From Paenibacillus sp. J2TS4 (GTDB taxonomy: Bacteria > Bacillota > Bacilli > Paenibacillales > NBRC-103111), in assembly GCF_018403245.1 (NCBI RefSeq), contig NZ_BOSH01000014.1, positions 62,001-126,000 of the forward strand: 64,000 bases of DNA, given 5' to 3'. Each line of letters begins with the position of its first letter. Position 1 is the stretch's first letter. The notes under the pieces are model-generated. The model ran no database searches, was not told the DNA's origin, and worked only from the letters and a program-made list of their open reading frames with translations. Shown here in pieces: positions 1-11,575 of this stretch. The position numbers were made by a program, and so were the translations under genes.

Positions 1-273
<273 letters not shown>

Positions 274-285
274 TCGACATAAGCC

Positions 286-325
286 CGAAGCTTGGCGGGG
301 AGGGCCTGGGCCATCCACGCCTTCG
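286..325 (+). other. Bulged stem-loop in atpE-atpF gap
   Basis: CGAAG (286-290) plus GCG (295-297) can pair with CGC (318-320) plus CTTCG (321-325), leaving CTTG bulged. It lies in the 107-nt gap between atpE and atpF and has no T-run, so it is not a typical terminator. A role in mRNA stability or differential expression of the very abundant c subunit is only inferred. Confidence 0.4.
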
Positions 326-380
326 TTATGCTTAAGGTTGCATTCTGGGTACGTCTTCAAGTAAGAAGGGAGTGACACGA

Positions 381-866
381 ATGGGTTTCCATTGGGAATC
401 GACAGTATTTGCGATCATCGCGTTCGTTCTATTATATTGGCTGCTAAATAAATATGCTTTCGGTCCTTTGCTCAACGTGATGGAGAAGCGGAGAGAGATG
501 ATTCAGAGTCAGATCCAGTCCGCGGATTCGAACCGTAAAGAGGCTGAGAAGCTAATGTCCGAGCAGAAGCAGGCGATTCTGGAAGCTCGTAAGGAAGCGC
601 AGGAAATTATCGAGCAAGCCAGACAAATGAGTGTGAAGCAAGCAGAAGAAATCGTGCAGGCGGCAAGAGATGAATCGAACCGCATTAAAGATGAAGCGAT
701 TAAAGATATTGCTAACGAGAAAGACAAGGCGGTTGCCGCACTGCGCAGTCAAGTGAGCGCTATGGCGGTCATGATCGCTTCCAAAATTATTGAAAAGCAG
801 ATCGACGAGAAATCCCAACAGCAGTTGATCGATCAATATCTTAAAGAGGTAGGAGGCAAGCTATGA
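381..866 (+). CDS. atpF: ATP synthase F0 subunit b
   Basis: Peripheral stalk subunit b, which links the membrane sector to F1 through a long coiled coil. The 161-residue product has one N-terminal membrane helix (about residues 8-26) followed by a highly charged, alanine/glutamate/lysine-rich helix to the C-terminus, the usual layout and length. A GTG at 372 is in frame, but GAAGGG at 365-370 is correctly spaced only for the ATG at 381. The end overlaps atpH by four bases (ATGA), implying translational coupling. Confidence 0.95.
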   Translation: MGFHWESTVFAIIAFVLLYWLLNKYAFGPLLNVMEKRREMIQSQIQSADSNRKEAEKLMSEQKQAILEARKEAQEIIEQARQMSVKQAEEIVQAARDESNRIKDEAIKDIANEKDKAVAALRSQVSAMAVMIASKIIEKQIDEKSQQQLIDQYLKEVGGKL

Positions 867-1414
867 GCAGCGATACCATCGTAGCGAAAAGGTACGCCAA
901 AGCGCTGTTTGAGATTGCTCAAAGCCGGAGCCTCGTTTCCCAAGTGGAAGAGGAATTGAAAGTGGTAGTTGCTGTTATTGAACAGAACGACGATTTTCAA
1001 CAATTTCTTCTGCATCCGAAATATGATTTGAATGAAAAGATTAACCTTTTGTCCCGAGTGTTTAAGGACAACCTTTCCGATGCTGTATTCAATACGCTAT
1101 GTCTTCTGATCGAGCGCGGGAGAGGAATGCTGTTTCATGCTTTGTTGGATTACTATGTCAGCATTGCCAACGAGGCGATGAGACAAGCGGATGCCATCGT
1201 CTATTCTCCGGCTGCTTTGAGCGAGCAGGAAAGTCAAGCGATTGCTGCACAATTCGGGAAAATGATCGGCAAAACGATTCGTGTCGACAATGTGGTCGAT
1301 TCCAGTCTGATCGGCGGAATTCAGGTGCGGATTGGCGACCGCTTGTATGACGGAAGCTTGTCCGGCAAGCTTGCGCGGATGGAAAAAACGTTGAAGCAAA
1401 CTCAAGCAATGTAG
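863..1414 (+). CDS. atpH: ATP synthase F1 subunit delta
   Basis: Delta (OSCP-type) subunit that joins the b-subunit stalk to the top of the alpha/beta hexamer. The 183-residue product has the family length, the N-terminal helical domain starting with AKRYAKALFE, and the C-terminal DxSLIGGIQVRIGD segment that is the family's best-conserved part. The ATG lies inside the atpF stop and follows AGGAGG at about 851-856. It precedes atpA by 16 bases. Confidence 0.96.
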   Translation: MSSDTIVAKRYAKALFEIAQSRSLVSQVEEELKVVVAVIEQNDDFQQFLLHPKYDLNEKINLLSRVFKDNLSDAVFNTLCLLIERGRGMLFHALLDYYVSIANEAMRQADAIVYSPAALSEQESQAIAAQFGKMIGKTIRVDNVVDSSLIGGIQVRIGDRLYDGSLSGKLARMEKTLKQTQAM

Positions 1415-1424
1415 ATAGGGGTGA

Positions 1425-2945
<1,521 letters not shown>

Positions 2946-3021
2946 GTGCGAGAATAATAAGTGATCGATATAGATCGGTTTAATTACGACCTTTATAAGG
3001 CGCTTGTTTCACAATGATTCT

Positions 3022-3040
3022 GACTTGCACCGGGCAAGTT
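3022..3040 (+). other. Stem-loop directly upstream of atpG ribosome site
   Basis: ACTTGC (3023-3028) and GCAAGT (3034-3039) are complementary around the loop ACCGG, with one further G-T pair. The hairpin ends about three bases before the atpG AAGGCGG site. There is no terminator T-run. A role in tuning initiation or mRNA processing is inferred. Confidence 0.5.
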
Positions 3041-3058
3041 CAAAGGCGGTGAACATTA

Positions 3059-3922
3059 ATGGCTAAAGGTATGCGTGATATAAAGCGTCAGATCAAAAGC
3101 AAGCAAAGCATGAAGCAGATTACCCGGGCAATGGAAATGATCGCAGCGAGTCGTCTTAAGAAAGCGCAGGATGCCGCCGTGGCCTCCCGTCCTTATGCGG
3201 ACAAGCTGAAGGAAGTCATCTCCAACATTGCTGCCGGGACAACCGATGTGAAGCATCCGATGCTGCAAAAGCGGGAGATTAAAAAAACCGGCTATCTGGT
3301 TATCACTTCCGATCGGGGGATGGCCGGTGGATATAACTCCAATCTGCTGAGGAAGCTTACTCAGACGCTGCGCAGCAAGCATAAATCGTCTGACGAATAT
3401 ATGCTGTTTGTGATTGGACGCAAAGGCCGGGACTTCTTAGTGAAGCGGGATTATCCGGTTGTAGAGGAAGTGGTCGGCCTGTCCGATTCTCCGAAGTTTG
3501 CCGATATTAAGACCGTTGCCAATGCCGCAGTCCGGCATTTCGAAGAAGGACAATGCGATGAGCTCATTCTGGTCTACAACCAATTCATCAACGCGCTTAC
3601 GCAAAGACCGATAGAGAAAAGTGTGCTTCCTCTCGTAGAAGTAGAGGGGAACGATCAAGCCAGAACAGAGTATGAATATGAGCCTTCGGCGGCTCAAGTA
3701 CTTGAAGTGCTGCTGCCTAAATATGCAGAGACTCTCGTCTATAGCGCGGTTCTGGAAGCTAAGGCCGGTGAGTTCGGCGCGAGAATGACGGCTATGGGGA
3801 ATGCATCCAAGAATGCTACCAAAATTATTTCTTCACTTAGCCTTCAGTACAACCGAGCTCGTCAGGCGGCTATTACCCAGGAAATATCGGAAATCGTCGC
3901 AGGGGCCAACGCCCAGGTATAA
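3059..3922 (+). CDS. atpG: ATP synthase F1 subunit gamma
   Basis: Gamma subunit, the rotating central shaft of F1. The 287-residue product starts with MRDIKRQIKSKQSMKQITRAMEM-type helix residues and ends with the conserved C-terminal helix YNRARQAAITQEISEIVAGA. Both helices form the coiled coil in the alpha/beta cavity. The ATG at 3059 follows AAGGCGG at about 3043-3049. The length is typical for the family. Confidence 0.97.
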   Translation: MAKGMRDIKRQIKSKQSMKQITRAMEMIAASRLKKAQDAAVASRPYADKLKEVISNIAAGTTDVKHPMLQKREIKKTGYLVITSDRGMAGGYNSNLLRKLTQTLRSKHKSSDEYMLFVIGRKGRDFLVKRDYPVVEEVVGLSDSPKFADIKTVANAAVRHFEEGQCDELILVYNQFINALTQRPIEKSVLPLVEVEGNDQARTEYEYEPSAAQVLEVLLPKYAETLVYSAVLEAKAGEFGARMTAMGNASKNATKIISSLSLQYNRARQAAITQEISEIVAGANAQV

Positions 3923-4023
3923 ACCGGGCGGCCCCGAAGTCGGCATCCAAGCGATTTGAGCTGTTAATTCAAATAATGATATGTATGATATACATTGCGA
4001 GATCAGCCTATGCTTACGAAGAT

Positions 4024-5473
<1,450 letters not shown>

Positions 5474-5563
5474 TACACGCTGCACATGAATGGTAGCAGG
5501 GTTAAAGGTTTGTATTGTTACGGAATTAAACGATACAGGCTTATGAAGTGGTGTTTTCTGAGG

Positions 5564-5598
5564 AAGCTTCATCTACTCTAATTCGATAGATGAAGCTT
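5564..5598 (+). other. Perfect 12-bp inverted repeat between atpD and atpC
   Basis: AAGCTTCATCTA (5564-5575) and TAGATGAAGCTT (5587-5598) are exact complements around an 11-nt loop. It is followed by AATCGGG, not a T-run, so it does not look like an intrinsic terminator. Its place between atpD and atpC fits an mRNA-stabilising or processing hairpin that lowers epsilon output, which is inference. Confidence 0.75.
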
Positions 5599-5626
5599 AA
5601 TCGGGAAACTCTCAGGAGGGATCGGC

Positions 5627-6025
5627 GTGAGCACCTTTTTCTTAGAAGTCGTTACACCCGAAAGTATCCTTTACGGGGCAGACGTCAATATGATCGTTGT
5701 TAAAGGAGTGGAAGGAGAGCTTGGAATTTTGCCGAACCACATTCCGATGGTCTCTCCTTTAAAAATCGCTCCGATTAGAATTAAAAAGGGCAACGAAGAG
5801 GAACTTTTGGCCGTCCATGGCGGGTTTATGGAGGTTCGCAAGGACAAAGTGGTCATTCTTGCAGAGAGTGCTGAATATCCTGGCGATATTGATTTGGAAA
5901 GAGCAAGAGCGGCTAAGGAACGTGCGGAGAAGTATTTAGCAGCAAGAGATGAATATGATTTCCGCCGGGCAGAATTAGCTCTGCAGCGGGCTCTGACTCG
6001 TCTGGAAGTCGGCAGCAAAAAGTGA
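5627..6025 (+). CDS. atpC: ATP synthase F1 subunit epsilon
   Basis: Epsilon subunit: central-stalk foot and regulator of ATP hydrolysis. The 132-residue product has the N-terminal beta-sandwich (LEVVTPE..., GVEGELGILPNHIP) and the C-terminal two-helix domain rich in Arg/Ala/Glu. The start is GTG at 5627, seven bases after CAGGAGGG. It is the last gene of the operon and is followed by an intrinsic terminator. Confidence 0.96.
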   Translation: MSTFFLEVVTPESILYGADVNMIVVKGVEGELGILPNHIPMVSPLKIAPIRIKKGNEEELLAVHGGFMEVRKDKVVILAESAEYPGDIDLERARAAKERAEKYLAARDEYDFRRAELALQRALTRLEVGSKK

Positions 6026-6037
6026 CCTAATGAATAA

Positions 6038-6068
6038 GTGCGAGGGATTGCCCTTCGCGCTTTTTTGT
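6038..6068 (+). terminator. Intrinsic terminator of atp operon
   Basis: GTGCGAGGG pairs with CCCTTCGCGC (one-base bulge) around ATTG, followed by TTTTTTG. It lies 12 bases after the atpC stop and before a separate nuo promoter. Confidence 0.85.
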
Positions 6069-6081
6069 TTTGTTAATTCAT

Positions 6082-6110
6082 TAGACACTATTTTCTTCAT
6101 TTGTTATAAT
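6082..6110 (+). promoter_or_regulatory. Sigma-A promoter of nuo operon
   Basis: TAGACA (-35, five of six matches) at 6082-6087, a 17-bp spacer, then a perfect TATAAT (-10) at 6105-6110. It sits between the atp terminator and nuoA, so atp and nuo appear to be separate transcription units. Confidence 0.8.
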
Positions 6111-6153
6111 TGTGGGGATTATCATTTCAAGAGACTGGAGGGAAACGGCGAGA

Positions 6154-6522
6154 ATGCAATATATTAACAATTATGTAATTGTCGCCATTTTCGTATCGCT
6201 GAGCGTGCTGTTGCCAGTAGTCGCTTTAACGATCGGCAAGCTTTTGAGACCCAATAAACCGTTCAACGAAAAATTAACTACTTATGAAAGCGGTAACGTG
6301 CCAGTAGGAGAAGGACATATTCAATTTAATATTCGCTATTATTTATTTGCGTTGATGTTCGTTATTTTCGATGTGGAGGCTGTATTTCTTTATCCGTGGG
6401 CCGTAGCTTATCACAAGCTGGGGCTGTTTGCGCTTGTTGAAATGTGCATCTTTGTCGCCTTGTTGGTCGTAGGATTAATTTATGCCTGGAAAAAGAAGGT
6501 GCTGCAATGGAATTCCAATTAG
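6154..6522 (+). CDS. nuoA: NADH-quinone oxidoreductase subunit A
   Basis: Small membrane subunit A of respiratory complex I, near the quinone channel. The 122-residue product has three membrane helices and the conserved loop with the [21 protein letters not shown]-type residues and [11 protein letters not shown]. The ATG at 6154 is chosen because it follows GGAGGGA at about 6137-6143; the upstream in-frame TTG/GTG region would add residues not seen in the family. It overlaps nuoB by 16 bases. Confidence 0.95.
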   Translation: MQYINNYVIVAIFVSLSVLLPVVALTIGKLLRPNKPFNEKLTTYESGNVPVGEGHIQFNIRYYLFALMFVIFDVEAVFLYPWAVAYHKLGLFALVEMCIFVALLVVGLIYAWKKKVLQWNSN

Positions 6523-7025
6523 AGTCCATTCGTCCGGAGGAAAGGAAAGAGCTGGAGAGGACCGTTTTTTACTCGACGATTGAGCAGGTTAAAGCATGGG
6601 TAAGAAGCAATTCTTTATGGCCGCTCACCTTTGGATTGGCCTGTTGTGCCATCGAAATGATGGGGACGGGGGGAGCCCACTACGATTTTGACCGTTTTGG
6701 GGTCATGTTTCGCACCTCTCCAAGACAAGCGGACGTTATGATTGTATCCGGTACGGTAACTAAGAAAATGGCTCCGATCATCCGCAGACTTTATGAGCAA
6801 ATGCCCGAGCCTAAGTGGGTTATTGCCATGGGTTCTTGTGCCACTGCTGGCGGCCCGTATGTAAAATCCTACGCTGTCGTTAAAGGTGTCGACCAGATTG
6901 TTCCGGTTGATGTCTATATTCCAGGATGTCCGCCTAATCCGGCGGCGCTTATTTACGGTGTGATGAAGCTGCAGGAGAAAATTCGTTACGAAGCGAAAAC
7001 CGGGAAGCGGGTGACGAATCAGTGA
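6507..7025 (+). CDS. nuoB: NADH-quinone oxidoreductase subunit B
   Basis: Subunit B carries the terminal [4Fe-4S] cluster N2, which passes electrons to quinone. The 172-residue product has the expected ligands C46, C47, C111 and C141 ([22 protein letters not shown]). The ATG at 6507 lies within the nuoA end and follows AAGAAGGTG. Its stop overlaps the nuoC GTG start, indicating coupling. Confidence 0.97.
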   Translation: MEFQLESIRPEERKELERTVFYSTIEQVKAWVRSNSLWPLTFGLACCAIEMMGTGGAHYDFDRFGVMFRTSPRQADVMIVSGTVTKKMAPIIRRLYEQMPEPKWVIAMGSCATAGGPYVKSYAVVKGVDQIVPVDVYIPGCPPNPAALIYGVMKLQEKIRYEAKTGKRVTNQ

Positions 7026-8089
7026 GTGAGGACAAGAAAGAGCCAAACCGGCTGGAATCTGGCCAGCACGAATCTCAAACGCCTGTACCTAATCAGGGCG
7101 AAGCTAATAAGCATGAGCCTGAGAAGCCACAGTCCGACAAACAGAATGAGACTCCGGCACCATCGATAAGTGAACAAGAAGCAGCGTCCAATAATGCAGA
7201 GGCACAGGGACAAAGTGATCAGGAAGATTCGGAAAAGGCGGATAAACCGGATAAGCCGACTGAAGTCTCCGCAGCTCCTGTCGAACAAAGCAAAAGGGGG
7301 GCTAAAACAAGCTCTCCGTCTGGAACAGCGGAGGATTCAATTGTGAAATCGCTTGCGGACAAGGGAGAAGAGGACAGAGCCAATAAGCCGGTCCAATCGG
7401 CACAACGTGCGGCAGCAAGAGCAGAGAAGCTGCAGCAAGCTGACCCGGACGTTCAGACGACCTCAGAGCCATCGGATCCCCCGGCCAAAGAAATAAAAGA
7501 ACAGGCGGCCGAAGACCGTGAGGCTAAGCTGAAGAAGGCCGCGGAGGCCCGTGCCGCAAGAGCGGAAGCCAAGGCGAAGAAGGAAGAAACAGAAGCTCCC
7601 AAGGAGCCTTCGCCGATGCAGCCCTTGTTAGACCAGTCTGTACAGATCATTAAAGATAAAGTATCTCCAGATGCGGTGGAAGAAGCCTTTATCAATGAAC
7701 TGGATGGCCACAGGCCATACATAATAATTAAACCTGATTATTGGGTGGAAACCGCAAGGCTGATCAAGGAGGATGAAGCCTTTCAACTAAATTATTTGCG
7801 CAATGTATCCGGAATTGATCAGGAAACCCATATGGAAGTGGCGTATCACTTTATTTCCTTGAAGACTAAACAAGACTTTTTATTTAAAGTAAAAACGGAT
7901 CGGGAGCAGCCTAGCGTTCCTTCGATTACTTCTTTATGGCAGACGGCAAATTGGAACGAGCGGGAAATCTTTGATTTATTAGGAATCGATTTTCCGGGGC
8001 ACCCGGACTTGAGGCGGATTATGATGCCGGATGATTGGGTCGGTCACCCGCTGCGCAAAGATTATGAACCGATTGACCCGGAGGTGTAA
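7022..8089 (+). CDS. nuoC: NADH-quinone oxidoreductase subunit C with long charged N-terminus
   Basis: The hydrophilic 30-kDa subunit C of complex I. Only about residues 200-355 form the recognisable domain, with [22 protein letters not shown] and the HPLRKDY end. The first roughly 195 residues are low-complexity and rich in E, K, P, S, A and Q, likely disordered, with coiled-coil-like [16 protein letters not shown] stretches. Extended NuoC proteins occur in Bacillus relatives, so this is likely genuine. The GTG at 7022 overlaps the nuoB stop. The extension's role is unknown. Confidence 0.93.
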   Translation: MSEDKKEPNRLESGQHESQTPVPNQGEANKHEPEKPQSDKQNETPAPSISEQEAASNNAEAQGQSDQEDSEKADKPDKPTEVSAAPVEQSKRGAKTSSPSGTAEDSIVKSLADKGEEDRANKPVQSAQRAAARAEKLQQADPDVQTTSEPSDPPAKEIKEQAAEDREAKLKKAAEARAARAEAKAKKEETEAPKEPSPMQPLLDQSVQIIKDKVSPDAVEEAFINELDGHRPYIIIKPDYWVETARLIKEDEAFQLNYLRNVSGIDQETHMEVAYHFISLKTKQDFLFKVKTDREQPSVPSITSLWQTANWNEREIFDLLGIDFPGHPDLRRIMMPDDWVGHPLRKDYEPIDPEV

Positions 8090-8092
8090 CCA

Positions 8093-9193
8093 GTGCTACG
8101 GACAGAAGAGCTGTTGCTGAATGTTGGCCCCCAGCACCCCAGTACTCACGGAGTTTTTCGCATTGTTGTCAAGCTGGATGGGGAAATCATTAAGGAAGCC
8201 GACCCTGTGATGGGGTACTTGCATCGGGGAACGGAGAAATTAGCTGAGAACTTATCCTTCACCCAAATAATCCCATATACGGATCGTATGGACTACGTCT
8301 CGGCCATGACGAACAACTATGTGCTGGTCCATACGGTAGAGAAGCTCCTGCAGCTGGAAATTCCGGAAAGAGCTGAATTTCTTCGGCTGATCGTCATGGA
8401 ATTGCAGCGGGTAGCCAGCCATTTGGTCTGGTGGGGGACGTATTTACTGGATATCGGGGCGATGAGCCCGTTCCTGTTTGCTTTCCGCGATCGAGAAATG
8501 ATTATCAATTTATTCAATGAGTTATGCGGCGCTCGTTTGACTTATAGCTATATGAGGGTTGGCGGCGTCAAATGGGATGCGCCCGAAGGCTGGATTGATA
8601 AGGTTCGGGAGTTTGTCCCGTACATGAAGAATAAGGTAGAGGAATACGATCAATTAGTGAGCGGTAATGAGATTTTTTTATCGCGAATTAAAGGAATTGG
8701 TCAGTACGATGCCGAAACAGCTATTAATTACGGATTAAGCGGCGCTAACCTTAGATGCACGGGTGTTAAGTGGGACCTGCGCAAGGACCAGCCTTATTGT
8801 ATTTATGACCGGTTTGAATTTGATGTTCCTGTGGGCAAGAACGGCGATTGCTACGACCGCTATTTCGTCCGGCTGGAAGAGGTAAGGCAATCTCTGCGGA
8901 TTCTGGAGCAAGCTCTGGAGCAATTTCCCGAGGGCGGACAAATCATGGGCAAGGCTCCCAGAGTGATCCGCGCCCCCGAGGGGGAAGTCTATGCAGGCAT
9001 CGAATCGCCTCGTGGAGAGATTGGGTGCTATATCGTATCCAGAGGCCGCGATAAGCCGTATCGGTTGAAATTCAGAAGACCGTCCTTCGTTAACCTGCAA
9101 ATTCTTCGTAAGCTGCTGATTGGCGAAACGATGACTAATCTGATTACCATTTTGGGCGGTATTGACATCGTTGTAGGGGAGGTCGATAGCTAA
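8093..9193 (+). CDS. nuoD: NADH-quinone oxidoreductase subunit D
   Basis: The 49-kDa subunit D, related to the large subunit of [NiFe] hydrogenases, forms the quinone site together with B. The 366-residue product has NVGPQHPSTHGV at the N-terminus, MGYLHRGTEK, and the C-terminal RAPEGE and ESPRGE motifs. The GTG at 8093 follows GGAGGTG at 8080-8086. The stop shares one base with the nuoH start (TAATG). Confidence 0.97.
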   Translation: MLRTEELLLNVGPQHPSTHGVFRIVVKLDGEIIKEADPVMGYLHRGTEKLAENLSFTQIIPYTDRMDYVSAMTNNYVLVHTVEKLLQLEIPERAEFLRLIVMELQRVASHLVWWGTYLLDIGAMSPFLFAFRDREMIINLFNELCGARLTYSYMRVGGVKWDAPEGWIDKVREFVPYMKNKVEEYDQLVSGNEIFLSRIKGIGQYDAETAINYGLSGANLRCTGVKWDLRKDQPYCIYDRFEFDVPVGKNGDCYDRYFVRLEEVRQSLRILEQALEQFPEGGQIMGKAPRVIRAPEGEVYAGIESPRGEIGCYIVSRGRDKPYRLKFRRPSFVNLQILRKLLIGETMTNLITILGGIDIVVGEVDS

Positions 9194-10203
9194 TGGCCAA
9201 CTGGTTTCAGGAGGCTCTGACCTGGCAGAGCTTCACCATCTACTTTCTACTCGCGGTGGTTTTCTTGCTTGTCATCCTCGGATATGTCACTTATGCGATC
9301 TATTTTGAACGGAAAGTGATCGGTTGGATGCAGAGCCGACACGGTCCGAACCGGGTGGGGCCGCTCGGATTGCTGCAGACGGTGGCCGACGTTGCCAAGC
9401 TGCTGATGAAAGAGGACACGATTCCGAAGAAGGCGGAGAGAGACTTATTTATTCTTGCGCCCGTCCTTGCGTTCGTTCCTTCTTTTGTCGTGTTAGCGAC
9501 CATCCCCTACACTAAAAATATATATTTTGCCGATTTAAACGTCGGAGTTCTTTATTACGTCGCTCTTTCCGGAATCTCCACCATTGGAATCATTCTTGGA
9601 GGGTGGGCGTCGAACAATAAATACGCGCTTCTTGGCGGCATGCGCTCGGCAGCTCAGATGATCAGCTACGAAATACCGCTTGTGATTTCCGTAGTCGGCG
9701 TCATCATGCTGTCGGGCAGCATGCAGTTAACCACCATCGTAGAAGGTCAAAGCGGAGGCTTCTGGCATTGGAACTTCCTGCCCCAAATCATCGGCTTTGG
9801 TGTCTTTGTCGTTGCCGCGGTCTCAGAATTGAATAGAACGCCCTTTGACCTGCCGGAAGCGGAATCAGAGCTAATTGCAGGATATCATGTCGAGTACAGC
9901 GGGTTTAGATTCGCCTTTTTTATGCTGGCGGAATATGTCTATGTTTTTGCCATCGCTTCGTTAACTACGGTTCTGTTTTTGGGAGGCTGGCATGCACCCT
10001 TCCCATTCCTTGATTTCGTGCCGGGCTTCATTTGGTTTTTACTTAAATTTTCATTCATTGTTTTTTTCCTGTTCTGGCTCCGGGCCACTTTTCCCCGGGT
10101 ACGTGTAGACCAACTGATGGGATTGGGCTGGAAAGTACTGCTTCCGCTTGCCCTGGTCAATATTTTTATTACCGCCGTATTCTATGAAATCTTTGGCCGG
10201 TAA
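9193..10203 (+). CDS. nuoH: NADH-quinone oxidoreductase subunit H
   Basis: Membrane subunit H at the junction of the peripheral and membrane arms, helping form the quinone chamber. The 336-residue product has about eight membrane helices and the conserved ERKVIGWMQSRHGPNRVGP loop and FDLPEAESELIAGYHVEYSG segment. The ATG overlaps the nuoD stop by one base, so coupled translation is likely. The length is typical. Confidence 0.97.
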   Translation: MANWFQEALTWQSFTIYFLLAVVFLLVILGYVTYAIYFERKVIGWMQSRHGPNRVGPLGLLQTVADVAKLLMKEDTIPKKAERDLFILAPVLAFVPSFVVLATIPYTKNIYFADLNVGVLYYVALSGISTIGIILGGWASNNKYALLGGMRSAAQMISYEIPLVISVVGVIMLSGSMQLTTIVEGQSGGFWHWNFLPQIIGFGVFVVAAVSELNRTPFDLPEAESELIAGYHVEYSGFRFAFFMLAEYVYVFAIASLTTVLFLGGWHAPFPFLDFVPGFIWFLLKFSFIVFFLFWLRATFPRVRVDQLMGLGWKVLLPLALVNIFITAVFYEIFGR

Positions 10204-10227
10204 AGCCAGTCGAAAGGGGGAAACCGC

Positions 10228-10683
10228 ATGAAAGGCTTAATCAAAGGACTAGGCGTTACCTTTAAAAACATGACGAGAAAAAAAGTGACGTATGCTTATC
10301 CGGATGTGCCCATCCAGATGCCAGATCGCTTTCGCGGCATTCAATATTTGGATCCCGAGAAATGTATCGTATGCAATCAGTGTGCCCGGGTGTGTCCCAC
10401 AGAGTGCATCACTCTGGTCGGTAAGCCCAATCCGGATCCGGAGAAAAAAATCGCCAGAGTGCTGGATACGTTCGACGTAAACTTTGAAATATGTATTCTG
10501 TGCGACTTTTGTACGGAAGTCTGTCCAACGGAAGCCATTGTCATGACTAACAATTTTGAGTTAGCCACCTACAGCCGAGATGATTTGTTCAAAAATATGC
10601 AGTGGCTGTATGAGAATAATCAAAATATTCGTCAGGAAAACAATTCGTCATCCCCTAAAGGAGGGGCGAAGAAAAATGTTTAG
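10228..10683 (+). CDS. nuoI: NADH-quinone oxidoreductase subunit I
   Basis: Ferredoxin-like subunit I with two [4Fe-4S] clusters (N6a, N6b) that carry electrons to NuoB. The 151-residue product shows two CxxCxxCxxxCP motifs: C46/C49/C52/C56 and C89/C92/C95/C99. The ATG follows AAAGGGGG at about 10213-10220. Its last eight bases overlap nuoJ. Confidence 0.97.
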   Translation: MKGLIKGLGVTFKNMTRKKVTYAYPDVPIQMPDRFRGIQYLDPEKCIVCNQCARVCPTECITLVGKPNPDPEKKIARVLDTFDVNFEICILCDFCTEVCPTEAIVMTNNFELATYSRDDLFKNMQWLYENNQNIRQENNSSSPKGGAKKNV

Positions 10684-11203
10684 TAACATTGCAGAATTTT
10701 TCTCGAGCGGCAGCAATTTGGTTTTCTTCGTATTTGCTTTGTTTATTATTGGGGGAGCGATCTTCATGATCAGCTTCACGAAAGTGGTCCATATGGTCGT
10801 GGCCGTAGCCTTCTCCTTCCTTAGCTTAGCGGGTCTATACGTGCTTCTTGAAGCGGAATTCGTCGCTTTTGTACAGATATTGATCTATGCCGGAGCGATA
10901 TCGATCCTGATGATCTTTGGCATAATGATGACTAAGCACGGGGAGGATAACGGCGCTTCGTCTGGCCGTCCCCTTCATAACATTTTGCTTGGAATAGGGA
11001 TTCTGGGCTTGTTCGGAATTATTTTCTATGCTATCCAGACGGCGGATTTTCCTGCGGAGAATGTTGCCTTGGCCCAGGATAACACTTTGGAGATTGGAAT
11101 GCGTATTTTTACCGATCATGTCATTCCGTTCGAGTTAATGTCCGTGCTGCTAACCGTGGCGTTCATTGGTGCTATTGTAGTCGCTAAAAGGGAGGAGGAG
11201 TAA
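10676..11203 (+). CDS. nuoJ: NADH-quinone oxidoreductase subunit J
   Basis: Membrane subunit J of the proton-pumping arm, homologous to ND6. The 175-residue product is hydrophobic with about five helices and the characteristic [23 protein letters not shown] segment. The open frame extends upstream to 10580, but the ATG at 10676 is preceded by AAAGGAGGGG at 10657-10666 and gives the family length. It overlaps nuoI slightly and ends two bases before nuoK. Confidence 0.95.
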   Translation: MFSNIAEFFSSGSNLVFFVFALFIIGGAIFMISFTKVVHMVVAVAFSFLSLAGLYVLLEAEFVAFVQILIYAGAISILMIFGIMMTKHGEDNGASSGRPLHNILLGIGILGLFGIIFYAIQTADFPAENVALAQDNTLEIGMRIFTDHVIPFELMSVLLTVAFIGAIVVAKREEE

Positions 11204-11205
11204 TC

Positions 11206-11517
11206 ATGAGCGGACTCATATCCCCTTACCTGACGTTAGGCGCCATTCTTTTTTGTATCGGGCTATATGGCGCTCTTTCCAAAAGAAATGCGATCATCAT
11301 CTTGCTATCGATCGAATTGATGCTCAACGGGGTCAACCTTAATCTGGTCGCTTTCTCCAAGCTGGGTATCCATCCTTCTTTAACGGGTCAAATCTTCTCG
11401 TTATTCACCATCACCGTTGCTGCGGCGGAAGCGGCTATCGGGGTAGCTATTCTTATTATGCTCTATCGAAACCGGGGAACATCCAACGTCGATGAGATGA
11501 ATTCGATGAAGCATTAG
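11206..11517 (+). CDS. nuoK: NADH-quinone oxidoreductase subunit K
   Basis: Membrane subunit K (ND4L-like) of the proton-pumping arm. The 103-residue product has three helices, with the conserved acidic residues in [18 protein letters not shown] and in the [12 protein letters not shown] helix, both tied to proton transfer in the family. The ATG follows GGAGGAGG at about 11191-11198. Its size is exactly typical. Confidence 0.97.
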   Translation: MSGLISPYLTLGAILFCIGLYGALSKRNAIIILLSIELMLNGVNLNLVAFSKLGIHPSLTGQIFSLFTITVAAAEAAIGVAILIMLYRNRGTSNVDEMNSMKH

Positions 11518-11575
11518 CCCAAATTTATAAGAAAAGCCTCTTTGTTCAACAACTATAAGGAGGAACTATAAACCC

